Of a DNA stretch of 64,000 nt, positions 8,474 through 17,830 are shown piece by piece (position 1 is the stretch's first letter; each line of letters starts with the position of its first letter). The DNA lies in NCBI GenBank assembly GCA_947499545.1, contig CANMOZ010000009.1:1-64000 (forward strand), given 5' to 3'. Both the position numbers and the translations under genes were made by a program. The stretch is from an uncultured Saccharospirillaceae bacterium. Its GTDB lineage: Bacteria; Pseudomonadota; Gammaproteobacteria; Pseudomonadales; Oceanobacteraceae. Under the pieces are notes generated by a model. That model did not search any database. It worked only from the letters and a program-made list of their open reading frames with translations, and had not been told where the DNA came from.

Positions 8474-10345
8474 ATGCCCATATCTCAACGATGTAAGATT
8501 GCCGGCATACTGGCAAGTGCGCTTTTTCTGGCTAGCTGCGGAGATAAAGACTCCTCCTCTTCTACGCAAAAAAATACCTCTCCTAACTTCGAACTATCCA
8601 TCCTGCACATTAACGACCACCACTCTCACTTAGAAGAAACCGCTCTAACTTTAAAAATACCCAACAATAAAGACATACCAAAAGCTAAAGTCAGTGCCGC
8701 AGGCTTTGCGCGCGTTGCCAGCAAAATTAAGTCTTTAGAAGAAACAAAGAAAAACAGCATTCGCATTCATGCGGGTGATGCCATTACAGGCGATATTTTC
8801 TATACACTCAGTGGATACGCTCCCGATGCTCGTGTAATGCGCGAATTGTGTTTCGATATATTCGCTTTAGGAAATCACGAATTTGATGATGGCGATCAGA
8901 ATCTAGCGGACTTTTTACAGGCTTTAAACAGCGAAGGTTGTTCAACCGATGTTATTGCTGCCAATGTGAAACCCGCCATTGGTACGCCTCTTCGCCCAAC
9001 TGAACACGATATCGCTTTTAAACCCTACGTGATAAAAGAATTCAACGGCCATAAAGTTGGGTTTATTGGCATCGACATTGCGGGAAAAACCAAAGAGTCA
9101 TCCAGCCCACTGCCCACAACAGAGTTCTTAAATGAAGTAGAGACGGCCCAAACCTTTATTGATGAGCTCACTCAACAAGGGGTAAACAACATCGTCGTCG
9201 TATCACACTATCAATATGACAATGAAGTCAAGATGGCAAAAGCTCTGCGCAATGTCGATGTCATTGTAGGCGGTGATTCCCACACCTTACTGGGTGATGA
9301 ATTCAAACAGCTTGGCCTTCCCAGTTCAGGCAGCTACCCCACTCAATTAACCAATGCGTCAGGCGATAAAGTCTGCGTGGTGCAAGCCTGGGAGTACGCT
9401 AAAGTCGTCGGGGAACTGGACGTCTCTTTCAACTCTGAAGGCAAAGTCACTCAGTGCAAAGGAACACCACACTTGCTGCTTGGTGAAGGTGTTCAAGTCG
9501 AAAAAATGATTAGGCAAGAGGATGGCAAAATTAAGCCTGAATGGGTAGATGCAACACCAAAAGAGCAGGCAAGTGTCATCGCATCCCTGATGCCACTATC
9601 CGTTACCAGCTTTGTCACACCCGACTCCACCATTGATGCCATTGTGCAAGATGAGTCAAAGATTACTGATAAATTGAAACGCGAAGTTATCGGTCATTCA
9701 GATGATTCTCTTTGCATCGCGCGAATTCCTCAAAAAGCGTACGGAACCTGCAATCCAGCAGATTTGCCTCATGGCAGCGAACTCGCTGAAGTGGTTGCTG
9801 AAGCCTTTCTTCAGGAAAGCAAAGTCGCCCAACTTGCCATACAGAACGCTGGCGGTGTGAGAGAAAACTTAAATTCAGGCGATATAACCGCTGAACATGT
9901 TTACAAAATCCTGCCCTTCTCTAATACCTTGGTTAACATCAATATGACCGGCCAAGACATTAAAGATACGTTAGAAGCAGCGATTGAGAATGCAATTAGG
10001 GACGGTGGCTCAGATGGCGCGTACCCTTACGCAGCGGGTATTCGCTTTAATGTTGACCTGACCAAACCAAACGGAAAAAGAGTCAGTCAACTGGAAGTAA
10101 AACCTAAAAGCGAGCCTACCTACACCCCCATTGAGCTCAACACAACCTACAAAGTGGTTGCGAATAATTATATTGCCGCCGGGAAAGATGGCTACACCCC
10201 CATGGCTAAGCTGCAAGCGGAGGATACGAAAATCGAATATGCCCAAGCATTTTATAACTACATAAAGCGGTTTGAGTCGGAAGGACGCAGCATCACAAAG
10301 GTGTCCACGGAAGACTATTCCACACAACACATGGTTTCAAAATGA
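8474..10345 (+). CDS. Lipoprotein 5'-nucleotidase / UDP-sugar hydrolase
   Basis: This 623-residue protein belongs to the UshA/NutA 5'-nucleotidase family, which hydrolyses extracellular nucleotides to nucleoside and phosphate for scavenging. The signal peptide ends in a lipobox (LFLASC, Cys22), so it is probably membrane-anchored. The N-terminal metallophosphatase domain shows LHINDHHSH, HAGDAITGD, LGNHEFDDG, VSHYQYD and GGDSHT. The C-terminal nucleotide-binding domain shows NAGGVRENL, ILPFSNTLV and NNYIAAGKDGY. An AAGGA site precedes the ATG. A long hairpin ends the unit. Confidence 0.9.
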   Translation: MPISQRCKIAGILASALFLASCGDKDSSSSTQKNTSPNFELSILHINDHHSHLEETALTLKIPNNKDIPKAKVSAAGFARVASKIKSLEETKKNSIRIHAGDAITGDIFYTLSGYAPDARVMRELCFDIFALGNHEFDDGDQNLADFLQALNSEGCSTDVIAANVKPAIGTPLRPTEHDIAFKPYVIKEFNGHKVGFIGIDIAGKTKESSSPLPTTEFLNEVETAQTFIDELTQQGVNNIVVVSHYQYDNEVKMAKALRNVDVIVGGDSHTLLGDEFKQLGLPSSGSYPTQLTNASGDKVCVVQAWEYAKVVGELDVSFNSEGKVTQCKGTPHLLLGEGVQVEKMIRQEDGKIKPEWVDATPKEQASVIASLMPLSVTSFVTPDSTIDAIVQDESKITDKLKREVIGHSDDSLCIARIPQKAYGTCNPADLPHGSELAEVVAEAFLQESKVAQLAIQNAGGVRENLNSGDITAEHVYKILPFSNTLVNINMTGQDIKDTLEAAIENAIRDGGSDGAYPYAAGIRFNVDLTKPNGKRVSQLEVKPKSEPTYTPIELNTTYKVVANNYIAAGKDGYTPMAKLQAEDTKIEYAQAFYNYIKRFESEGRSITKVSTEDYSTQHMVSK

Positions 10346-10376
10346 AAAACCATAAATCATAATTAACCAGTCTATT

Positions 10377-10415
10377 AACGGTCGTTTTGGTAATTAGAAA
10401 TACCAAACGACCGTT
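10377..10415. terminator. Shared terminator hairpin of convergent genes
   Basis: A long inverted repeat (AACGGTCGTTTTGGTA with TACCAAACGACCGTT, one bulged T) has an eight-base AT loop and a TTTCTC tail. It lies between the 5'-nucleotidase and the C69 gene, and is a probable bidirectional terminator. Confidence 0.75.
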
Positions 10416-10455
10416 TCTCATTGAAAGCTCTCTACATTAAGACATTAAAACCTGC

Positions 10456-12000
10456 TCACCGAATAGGCTTTGGGGCATCCGGATCAGCCCCAACCAGACA
10501 ATTCGGTGTCACGATTCCATGAGGCACGGCATTAATTTCACTTCCAACGGGAGGAACAATGCTATCTCTCAATTGCGTATCCATTTCTAAATATGAAACC
10601 AAGACACGCCCTAACACGATGGCTTCGTGGCTACGAGTATTTGAATAATTTGTCATTAAAAACTGTGCTTCTTCCATCTGGTCATTTTCAAGCAATTGTT
10701 TCGCAATTCGTTCAATACGGTTAGAGCTTTCAAATGTATCGCTTTCAAAAAACTCGAACCACTCTTTAACCAATGGTAAGTAACGGTTTGGATCAGAACA
10801 GGTGTAATACAAAACACGCTTAAACAAGCGGCCTGCAAACTCTGAAGCTTCTTGATGCTGGAAATCAACATTTAAAAAATACTTATCCGCCCCTTTCGTC
10901 AAATACCGATGCTGGCCATACTCCATTGGAATATCATCAACACCTAACCACCAAACATTAAAAGGAGCAGCGACGGCACCGATTGGGGAAACCCAAATTT
11001 TGATAAGCTCAGGGAATACTTGAGGCTCTAAGCTTGCCACCTGTCCGTATCCAGATTCCTCATCCGTGATACGAGGATCTCGAACCAAAGCTTGCATGTC
11101 TTCGACCGAGACAGGCACTTGACTGTTCAGCTCTTCTTCAATCTCTCCCGGGCTCATGTACTTGCCATAGCTAGACCTATACTCAACATTCACTTTTCCA
11201 TAAACGTTATTAATGTTAAATACATCTTCTACACTGGGGTCGAACCACCCCCTTTCTATGGCAAAGTCAACGATATGATCAGCCCCCATGAAGTCATCAT
11301 GCTCTTGAAAATTGACGGGAAACTCTTCAATGTAACCTGGATACAGCACTTTAATAGTATTTTCATCTAACCGTTCAGCGGCCCAAAGCCCTTGACCACC
11401 TGCCATCTCAATCACCACCCAACCTTCATTAGGGTCAGCAATCAAATGACTGTTCCCACCATAGGTTGAGAATCCATATTTTTCGTTTAGATCACCGATA
11501 ATCTCCACTGCTTCTCTAGCCGTTTTCGCTCTCTCCAAGGCAATTTTGGCTAAATCGCTGTATTGAGGACCACGCTGGGGCGTCGGTGTTTCTTTAACCA
11601 AATCTTTTCTTGAAGGCGACCACACATCTCTAATCGCAACGCTGTATTCATTAATTCCTCCATTGGATAATGCCGGAGGAAAACCTTTGTATTCTGAATA
11701 AAACATTGAGAGGTATCGATGGGTTCTACTCACTTGAGGAATTTCAATTAATTCACCAGGAATGTTTGCCTTTTCTGTCACACCCACGGTTATAGTTGCA
11801 TTTTTTCCCCAGTTTTTTCCTTCAACAATCTCCAACCAATGCGAAGAGGCTTCCTCTCCTGACCCTCCGATTAAGGGATAACCCTCTTCCGTTAAATTTT
11901 TACCCACATAATAAGCATAACTTGCATGAGCAGATTGCCAGAATGACGTTAGGACAAGAGCAAGTGGGAATAACACGGCTTGATATTTATTTTTCTGCAT
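10456..12000 (-). CDS. C69-family Ntn hydrolase (dipeptidase-like) with Ser at the nucleophile position
   Basis: This exported protein of about 514 residues is in the PepD/C69 dipeptidase family. The usual motif after maturation is CTxxxVGKxAT. Here the predicted signal cleavage (QSAHA, residue 26) leaves SYAYYVGKNLTEEG, so Ser27 occupies the place of the catalytic Cys. The rest of the family pattern is present: SSHWLEIVEG, NEYSVAIRDVWSP, YGFSTYGGNSHLIAD and GWVVIEMAGG. N-terminal Ser can serve as an Ntn nucleophile in principle, but activity is not shown. ATG at 12000 has AGGAAA just upstream, and I prefer it over a TTG 15 bases earlier. Upstream DNA to 12281 holds nothing I recognise. Confidence 0.82.
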   Translation of the reverse strand: MQKNKYQAVLFPLALVLTSFWQSAHASYAYYVGKNLTEEGYPLIGGSGEEASSHWLEIVEGKNWGKNATITVGVTEKANIPGELIEIPQVSRTHRYLSMFYSEYKGFPPALSNGGINEYSVAIRDVWSPSRKDLVKETPTPQRGPQYSDLAKIALERAKTAREAVEIIGDLNEKYGFSTYGGNSHLIADPNEGWVVIEMAGGQGLWAAERLDENTIKVLYPGYIEEFPVNFQEHDDFMGADHIVDFAIERGWFDPSVEDVFNINNVYGKVNVEYRSSYGKYMSPGEIEEELNSQVPVSVEDMQALVRDPRITDEESGYGQVASLEPQVFPELIKIWVSPIGAVAAPFNVWWLGVDDIPMEYGQHRYLTKGADKYFLNVDFQHQEASEFAGRLFKRVLYYTCSDPNRYLPLVKEWFEFFESDTFESSNRIERIAKQLLENDQMEEAQFLMTNYSNTRSHEAIVLGRVLVSYLEMDTQLRDSIVPPVGSEINAVPHGIVTPNCLVGADPDAPKPIR

Positions 12001-12281
12001 GGATTTTCCTATCAATACAACCAGGAGAAAACGCTCCAGAATTTTTTCTTTCAGGAACCAATCATTAACCAGTATCAGCGCATTAAACAGGCTTCTCTGG
12101 GTAGCTCAAATATATACACAGGCTTTAGGGTTGTATAGAATCGACTTAACTGTTACAAAAACAATTAGCGGACAGTGCTGGCTGTAATATGCCAAAGCAA
12201 TACTATTACAACAGAGATAGCAACAAAAAATCCCAACAAGCAACAGATACAAATGAATATCAAAAAGGTCAACCGGTGATT

Positions 12282-13085
12282 TTATTTCACCATCAAGTGC
12301 TCTCCTACCGAGTAGCGTTTAAAAATTCGCTCATATTCTCCATTGTCCTTGATCGTTTTCAATCCCTTGTTAAATTCCTCTGTAATGGCCTTTGCATTTT
12401 GGAATTTACGAGAAACCATCAAATGAAAAGTAGCAATACTTTCTGCTTTGTCTAGAACTCCGATTTGATAGAGACTTGCTGGCGCTTCTTGCGCAAGCAA
12501 ATAGTACCCAACAATCTCATCAACAACCAAATAATCCAAGCGTTTTCGGACAATCATTTTTAGACCGACTCGATCACTGTGCACATAGGTTAAATTTAAT
12601 TTATTTCGCTCAAATTCAGGCACATACCAATACCCTTTCACCGCACCTAAACTGTAATCTTTAAAATCTTGTAACGTTTGCCAATCAGGTTGATTAGGAT
12701 TTTTTTGTTTATGGTAAAAAAAACGATTTTTGGAATAGATGATGGGATCTGAAAAATCATGCACTTTTGAACGATCGGGCGTTTTAAAATAGGGGACGCT
12801 TGCATAAATCTCGCCATTAAGCACCATACGTTCGCCGCGCGCCCAAGGTACGGCCCAGATTTCTAAAGGCAGACCAATATTTTCAAAGACCGTCTCTAAA
12901 ATGTCCAACACAATACGAGCATCTTTCAAATGTGTGGATGAATAAGGAGGGTATTCATTGGTCGCGACAACAACAGGCCCAGGCAACTCTAACGCTCTTG
13001 TTTGCGAAGACACAAAAACAGCCGTAACAATTGCGGCTACTGTCCATCCCAAAAAGCGCTGTACGACTCTAGGTATTAATATCAT
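12282..13085 (-). CDS. Periplasmic solute-binding protein, SBP family 3-like
   Basis: This periplasmic binding protein of about 267 residues has a signal peptide ending near TRALEL. The mature part begins VVVATNEYPPYSS, typical of family 3 amino-acid-type binding proteins. PYFKTPDRSKVHDFSDPI, the hinge segment YSLGAVKGYWYVPEF and the C-terminal NGEYERIFKRYSV also fit. No permease or ATPase genes are adjacent, and many such orphans in marine gammaproteobacteria are sensors or have unlinked transporters. ATG 13085 has no strong ribosome site. A TTG at 13163 would overlap the pirin gene, so the start is uncertain. Confidence 0.75.
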   Translation of the reverse strand: MILIPRVVQRFLGWTVAAIVTAVFVSSQTRALELPGPVVVATNEYPPYSSTHLKDARIVLDILETVFENIGLPLEIWAVPWARGERMVLNGEIYASVPYFKTPDRSKVHDFSDPIIYSKNRFFYHKQKNPNQPDWQTLQDFKDYSLGAVKGYWYVPEFERNKLNLTYVHSDRVGLKMIVRKRLDYLVVDEIVGYYLLAQEAPASLYQIGVLDKAESIATFHLMVSRKFQNAKAITEEFNKGLKTIKDNGEYERIFKRYSVGEHLMVK

Positions 13086-13144
13086 GCATATCAGCCGTAT
13101 TGGCGAGCCATCCCTGCTTAACAAAAGTATTGTATCAAATCGTT

Positions 13145-13843
13145 TTAAGGCAACTCGAACCAAAGGGACTCTAGGCCCTCAGACCCGGCCACTAAACGCT
13201 GGGGATCACTTGTGGGCGATACCCAATGAGCCGCATCACCTGGTTTTAAGGGTTGCCCATTGATCACCCCTTCACCTTCAATTAAGTGCAAGTACCGATG
13301 GCCAGGGCTCCCTACTGGCAAATCTACGGATTCACCCGCAGATAACTTCAGTCTATATAGATTAGCATCCTGCCCGAGAGTCAGAGAGCCTTCCCGCCCA
13401 TCTTCAGTGACAATGGGCGTTAAGACGCCTTTCTGAGGAATAGCCGCTTGCTCATAACTGGGTTGAACACCCTGTTGCCTAGGTTCAATCCAAATTTGTA
13501 GAAAATGCAAAGGCTTATCTTTAGAAGCATTGTATTCAGAGTGGGTGATTCCTGTACCCGCACTCATGCGCTGCACCTCACCCGCTTTAAGTTGATATCG
13601 ATGCCCCATACTGTCTTGATGTTCTATTGCACCTTCAAGCACATATGAGATGATTTCCATATCACGATGCCCATGCGTTGGAAATCCAGCTCCAGGTTTC
13701 ACGCGGTCGTCGTTAATGACTCTTAGCACAGAAACCCCCATTTGCTGGGGATCGTAGTAATCACCGAATGAAAAACTGTGGCGGCTGTTTAACCAACCGA
13801 TATCAGTGTGCCCACGACTTTGAGCGGCTTTGAACAGGACCAT
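13145..13843 (-). CDS. Pirin-family bicupin (YhhW-like)
   Basis: This cytoplasmic bicupin of about 232 residues has the pirin metal site pattern HGHRDMEIISYVLEGAIEHQDS and MSAGTGITHSEYN. YhhW-type pirins can act as quercetin 2,3-dioxygenases in vitro, but the physiological role is unclear. ATG 13843 follows AGGAG by eight bases. A GTG start nine bases earlier is less likely. It lies downstream of a LysR gene on the same strand and just upstream of the solute-binding protein gene. Confidence 0.9.
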   Translation of the reverse strand: MVLFKAAQSRGHTDIGWLNSRHSFSFGDYYDPQQMGVSVLRVINDDRVKPGAGFPTHGHRDMEIISYVLEGAIEHQDSMGHRYQLKAGEVQRMSAGTGITHSEYNASKDKPLHFLQIWIEPRQQGVQPSYEQAAIPQKGVLTPIVTEDGREGSLTLGQDANLYRLKLSAGESVDLPVGSPGHRYLHLIEGEGVINGQPLKPGDAAHWVSPTSDPQRLVAGSEGLESLWFELP

Positions 13844-13985
13844 CTTGAACACTCCTTAAATGCTGAGCCCAATCGATGAAGGGTTATCATTAGGATACGT
13901 TCAAAATTGGAGAATAAAATTAGCAATTTTACGCTCCGATATTCGATTTTTATGAACAAAATAAAAGTGTGTACATACTTTCAAA

Positions 13986-14876
13986 CTATTCGCTCATGCT
14001 CATGGAGCGGTGACGCAGCTCTCCCATAAAGCATCGAGCTGCCGGGCCAAGCTGATCGGCATCCTCAAACTGCAAATACAATTGGGTTTTGCGTTTCCCG
14101 CCTTGTCGCATTCTCAAGGGAACCAGTGTCTTATTATCCAAAAGCGGTTGAATGATCGTCTCTGGAAGCCAAGCGAATCCAAACCCTCGACTTACCAAGT
14201 CTACAGATGTCTGTAAGTTACTGACCGTCCACCTCTGATCAGCACCCAACCACCCAGAACACTGGTTTTGACTCTGTGCGGAATCCCGCACAACAATTTG
14301 CCGATGCGATTTTAAGTCCTCAAACGTCAAATCACGATCCAGCTGGTGAAGGGCATGCTGGTGATGTGCAACGCTCAGAAAAGAAATGGCGCAAAGAGGT
14401 TCATTAAATAATGATTGAATGGGAAAAGGCGTTATCGAAAGCTCAACACTGCCCGCTTGAAGCAGTTCATTGGACCCAGACAAAATCGTCTCAAAACACT
14501 CTATCCGTAAATATGGAAACTGCGCAGAAACCGACTCAAACACCTGGTAAAGCAGCAAAGGCGGAAAAATAGCGTCAATGGCGACTCTAAGGTAACTTTC
14601 AACGCCACCACTCAAATTAGTGGCAATGGCTTCCAGTTTGGCAGCTTCTTCCAACAAATAATTAGCACGCCTTAACATCAATTCACCGCTACTGGTCAAC
14701 TGCACTCGACGCCCTTTCACCTCCAGCAACTGTACGCCTAGAACAGTTTCTAATTTCTGTACCGCATGATGAATAGACGATTGGCTTTTGTGAATCACGT
14801 CTGCTGCTTGATTAAACCCGCCATAATCCACAACGGCTTTAAACATTCGCCACTGCTCTAAGGTCGCTTTTAACAC
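13986..14876 (-). CDS. LysR-family transcriptional regulator
   Basis: This 296-residue regulator has the N-terminal winged HTH (EQWRMFKAVVDYGGFNQAADVIHKSQSSIHHAVQKLE, written here by its ends: EQWRMFKAVV and SIHHAVQKLE). A LysR substrate-binding domain starts at about residue 95. The start is GTG at 14876. It shares orientation with the pirin gene 142 bp downstream, so it may regulate that gene, but no operator is evident. Effector unknown. Confidence 0.88.
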   Translation of the reverse strand: MLKATLEQWRMFKAVVDYGGFNQAADVIHKSQSSIHHAVQKLETVLGVQLLEVKGRRVQLTSSGELMLRRANYLLEEAAKLEAIATNLSGGVESYLRVAIDAIFPPLLLYQVFESVSAQFPYLRIECFETILSGSNELLQAGSVELSITPFPIQSLFNEPLCAISFLSVAHHQHALHQLDRDLTFEDLKSHRQIVVRDSAQSQNQCSGWLGADQRWTVSNLQTSVDLVSRGFGFAWLPETIIQPLLDNKTLVPLRMRQGGKRKTQLYLQFEDADQLGPAARCFMGELRHRSMSMSE

Positions 14877-15067
14877 ATTGGCTCTCTATTTAGGATTTGG
14901 CTTGATACTTAACTTCAATTTTATCAACAATTCAATAGATGGTCCTGAATATAATACTTTTCAGGATATCATCTCAGCTAACAGTCATTACAATGCTTGC
15001 GCCATGCAGCAACCACTTAACGATGTTTCACTCACTTCAGACACACACTACTCTATTATCAGCTTAA

Positions 15068-16312
15068 TTAATTAGAATCAAATAGTGTTCTATAGGCACC
15101 ATCCAACTCCTCTGTTTCAAGTAAAAGAAGATCTTTCAACTTAGGTATCCACGGAATGACGAATGACAGCAGTATAAATAAAAAAGCATAAAGAGTTAGC
15201 AGCCTCAAATCAAAATATACAGATTCATTCTCAGAAAATATATAAAACCCTATAGGTATTGAACCTTGAATGAATATTTGATGAATAATTTGCAGCCTAG
15301 ATCTGCAAGAACTGGGTATTGCAAGCGCCCTAACTGATTCAATAGATATGTTATTCACAATAATAAAAAAACCAAGTAAAGTAACTGCTATATGCCACAC
15401 TAATAACTCATCAAAAAGCGAAAGCAGTCCTATACTCACTCCCACACCAAAAAATGCAAGTCGCACCAACTGCATCTTTGAAAAGAAAGATTGCAATACC
15501 CCATACAACCTAGTAGAGGCAACAAACACTCCAAAAGTTAAACATATTTCAAGAGAAATTACATAATAACTGTTTGCTTCTACGACATTTGACACATGAT
15601 ATGGAATAAGAATACTCACAATTGGAACAATCACAAAGTTAGAGAAAGATGATATCAAGTTCCAAAAAAATTCTGTCTTATAATGCCAGCTCAACCTCAA
15701 ACCATCCAGCATATCAGAAAAATATGCAGCTTCAACATCCACCTTTCCAGAATGATAACGAATAGTGAAAAATAAAATACTGGAAACAAAGGTTATGAGA
15801 GAAGCAAAAATCAAAATATAAGATAAACTTAAAACCTCAACAGATATTATGCCTCCAGCAACCCCTAAAATATTTACTGCTGATTGAAGTATAAATGTAT
15901 TTTGATATGCTTTATCCATCGATGTCTTTGGTACAATCTCTGGCATAATCGCATTTACCAGGCCAGTTAAATACGAATCACCCATCGCAAGCAACGACAC
16001 AACTATAATAAAAGCGTATAACCCCAAACTTTCCAACATAAACAATGCCACCAAGCATGCAATAAAACATGCAAGCGGACAAAAAACCAACAATATTTTC
16101 TTATTAACCCTCTCGCCTAATGGAGACAATACAACCCCCAATAGTATTTTAAGAGAATAGTAAAAAAAATACATGGCAGAAGCATAAGCAACATTATTTT
16201 CAATCGAAATAAGATACCACGAAATTCCACCAAGCAGCAGTCGACTGCTTAAGCTAGCTAACAATTCACCTATTCTAATAAAAAAGAAATTTCGAGGCAT
16301 ATCGACCCTCAT
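15068..16312 (-). CDS. MFS-type efflux protein of the peptide cassette
   Basis: This protein of about 414 residues has around 12 membrane segments with an MFS-like layout: an N-terminal RIGELLASLSSRLLLGG helix and a SPLGERVNKK loop after helix 2. ATG 16312 overlaps the stop of the upstream DUF6817-like gene (ATGA) and is preceded by GAGG, which indicates translational coupling; the longer TTG form is less likely. The DNA is distinctly AT-rich compared with its flanks. From context I infer export of the cassette's peptide product or self-protection. Import cannot be excluded. Confidence 0.8.
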   Translation of the reverse strand: MRVDMPRNFFFIRIGELLASLSSRLLLGGISWYLISIENNVAYASAMYFFYYSLKILLGVVLSPLGERVNKKILLVFCPLACFIACLVALFMLESLGLYAFIIVVSLLAMGDSYLTGLVNAIMPEIVPKTSMDKAYQNTFILQSAVNILGVAGGIISVEVLSLSYILIFASLITFVSSILFFTIRYHSGKVDVEAAYFSDMLDGLRLSWHYKTEFFWNLISSFSNFVIVPIVSILIPYHVSNVVEANSYYVISLEICLTFGVFVASTRLYGVLQSFFSKMQLVRLAFFGVGVSIGLLSLFDELLVWHIAVTLLGFFIIVNNISIESVRALAIPSSCRSRLQIIHQIFIQGSIPIGFYIFSENESVYFDLRLLTLYAFLFILLSFVIPWIPKLKDLLLLETEELDGAYRTLFDSN

Positions 16313-16860
16313 AAAAACCTCAAACAAAATTTATCAATCTCAACCTTTACGTTATCAGAACAGTTAACTTTAATTTCATCAAGTTTTTTAACATGTTTGT
16401 CAAGCTCAACAATGGAGTACAACTTCGCCTTTTCTACGAGATAATAAATTTGTTCAATAGTTTCAATAACATACACATTTAACATGCTAATGAAATCAGT
16501 AGCGCTTAACTTAACTCCCCCAAAAAGAGAATTGGCGGCCCAACACTCATCTCCAATAAACCGGGCTGCATGAAGCCCAAGTCCAGCCTGAATTGAGTTG
16601 TACGTAAAAACCAAAAATTCGAGTTCAGTTCCCAAAATTTCTTTCACTTTATCCCTATCATCATAGCTTATTCCTTGAACACTATAACCATATATGTTCC
16701 CATAACAACTATGAAAAAGAGCCAAAAGACACTCTCTTTCTGAACATCTATTAACTTTGCATAAATCATAGCTAGCAAACAAGTGATCTTTTAAGCTTCT
16801 CAGGTACAAGCGACTGTCAAAAAAATCATTTTTTTCAAAAAATTCAACTATAGAATTCAT
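16309..16860 (-). CDS. DUF6817-like protein of the peptide cassette
   Basis: This 183-residue protein has LKDHLFASYDLCKVNRC followed by ECLLALFHSCYGNIYGY (His26 and His50). This matches the pattern I associate with DUF6817 (HLxxTYxLLxxWG...AGLFHSxYGT), an HD-like metal-binding fold seen in natural-product gene clusters. The match is from memory and unscored. ATG 16860 lies one base after the stop of the HExxH gene, and the gene's own stop overlaps the MFS start, so the three are coupled. The precise role is unknown; a partner enzyme in peptide modification is inferred from context. Confidence 0.65.
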   Translation of the reverse strand: MNSIVEFFEKNDFFDSRLYLRSLKDHLFASYDLCKVNRCSERECLLALFHSCYGNIYGYSVQGISYDDRDKVKEILGTELEFLVFTYNSIQAGLGLHAARFIGDECWAANSLFGGVKLSATDFISMLNVYVIETIEQIYYLVEKAKLYSIVELDKHVKKLDEIKVNCSDNVKVEIDKFCLRFL

Positions 16861-16861
16861 A

Positions 16862-17785
16862 TTATGCAACACTTAAAGATCTCACTTTTTCATAAGAATC
16901 TAAAAATATTTCTTTCCCTATCTCTGTAAACCTTGCCGATTTCACCATCAAACCATACGTCTCATAAAATTTACTCAGAGTATCTTGAATTCTATTTTCA
17001 ATTTCAATATCCAACCCATCATCCATAACAGCATTATTTTTTATTTGATTCAAATAGTATATGATATTAGACATAACAAAATATGCGTGATAGATGCCAT
17101 CCATCGGTCTTAAATCTTCTCTGTATGGGGCTTTAAACCTTTCATCATCTTCATTTAAAACAACCTTATCTTTTGCGTTAACTGTATAAAGCAAAATATG
17201 GGATAGCTCATGAATAACATGCTCTAGGTAATAAGCAACTCCCTTCTCCGGATCACCATATATCATAATAAGCCCAAACAGATTAAAGCTTGCAGCTGAC
17301 TGAACATAGTGACCATCCGCACTACCGGTAATAACTATCTCATCAACAAAACAATTTAACAAACTCCAAAGGCTGGCCGATGCCAGCTTGATTACATCAA
17401 TAGATTTTATCAATTTAGATCGCTGTTTATTAGCAACATCACTTTCAATCAAACCACAACTCACAGCTTTATCTCTATGTTTTGCAAGCTCTCCCTGAAT
17501 CAATCTTTTATTCAAAAGAGGGTATTCTTTGTCATACAGAGAAATAACCATATTATTATCATCAACAAAGCTATGCTTTATTTCACTCAATATCTGATTA
17601 CAATGACTTACATTGCCTATCTCAGCTTGTTGTATTAATTCATTATATAACCCATAACTTATCCAGCAAGGCCGGCCTTGCAACCCATAAAAATCAACAC
17701 CACACCCAAGAAGTGAAGACAGGTAGTGCATCGAAGATAAAAACTTATTTTCAAAATCAACTTTCAATTCAACATTAAATTCCAT
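16862..17785 (-). CDS. aKG-HExxH-type peptide beta-hydroxylase-like protein
   Basis: This protein of about 307 residues carries HELSH at 192-196 and, downstream, APYREDLRP (219-227) and GIYHAYF with His233. This is the arrangement of the 'HExxH motif' RiPP-associated family, now regarded as iron/2-oxoglutarate-dependent peptide beta-hydroxylases: two His and an acidic residue as ligands, with a following R-rich R-P segment. It is not a typical zinc protease, since the downstream APxRxDxRPxxGxxH block marks the other family. The frame is open upstream to 17830, and a GTG at 17824 has no spacing from AGGAG. ATG 17785 is preferred, but its nearest Shine-Dalgarno lies beyond a hairpin (see findings). 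It is AT-rich, like its two downstream partners. Confidence 0.72.
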   Translation of the reverse strand: MEFNVELKVDFENKFLSSMHYLSSLLGCGVDFYGLQGRPCWISYGLYNELIQQAEIGNVSHCNQILSEIKHSFVDDNNMVISLYDKEYPLLNKRLIQGELAKHRDKAVSCGLIESDVANKQRSKLIKSIDVIKLASASLWSLLNCFVDEIVITGSADGHYVQSAASFNLFGLIMIYGDPEKGVAYYLEHVIHELSHILLYTVNAKDKVVLNEDDERFKAPYREDLRPMDGIYHAYFVMSNIIYYLNQIKNNAVMDDGLDIEIENRIQDTLSKFYETYGLMVKSARFTEIGKEIFLDSYEKVRSLSVA

Positions 17786-17796
17786 ACATTTTATTT

Positions 17797-17821
17797 CGCA
17801 ACCCAGACATTCTGGGTTGCG
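17797..17821 (-). promoter_or_regulatory. Strong hairpin between peptide ORF and HExxH gene
   Basis: A perfect 11-bp stem (CGCAACCCAGA/TCTGGGTTGCG) with a three-base loop is GC-rich inside an AT-rich region. It begins nine bases after the stop of the 26-codon ORF. It has no T-tract on the minus strand (AAATAAAATG follows), so it is not a simple intrinsic terminator. It could stabilise the upstream peptide message or control entry into the downstream genes. Confidence 0.75.
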
Positions 17822-17830
17822 CACTCCTAT

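Noticed and set aside
12189-12455. 88-codon plus-strand frame at the end of the solute-binding protein gene
   Set aside because: It is antisense to the coding 3' end and low in protein-like features.
16862-17785. HELSH as a zinc metalloprotease
   Set aside because: The downstream APxRxDxRPxxGxxH block fits the peptide hydroxylase-type HExxH family better, and no secretion signal or protease context is present.
17786-17824. CxxC-type N-terminus of the HExxH protein (RNPECLGCEIKC) as a metal site
   Set aside because: These residues are encoded by the hairpin between the two genes and lie before the preferred start codon, so they are probably not translated.
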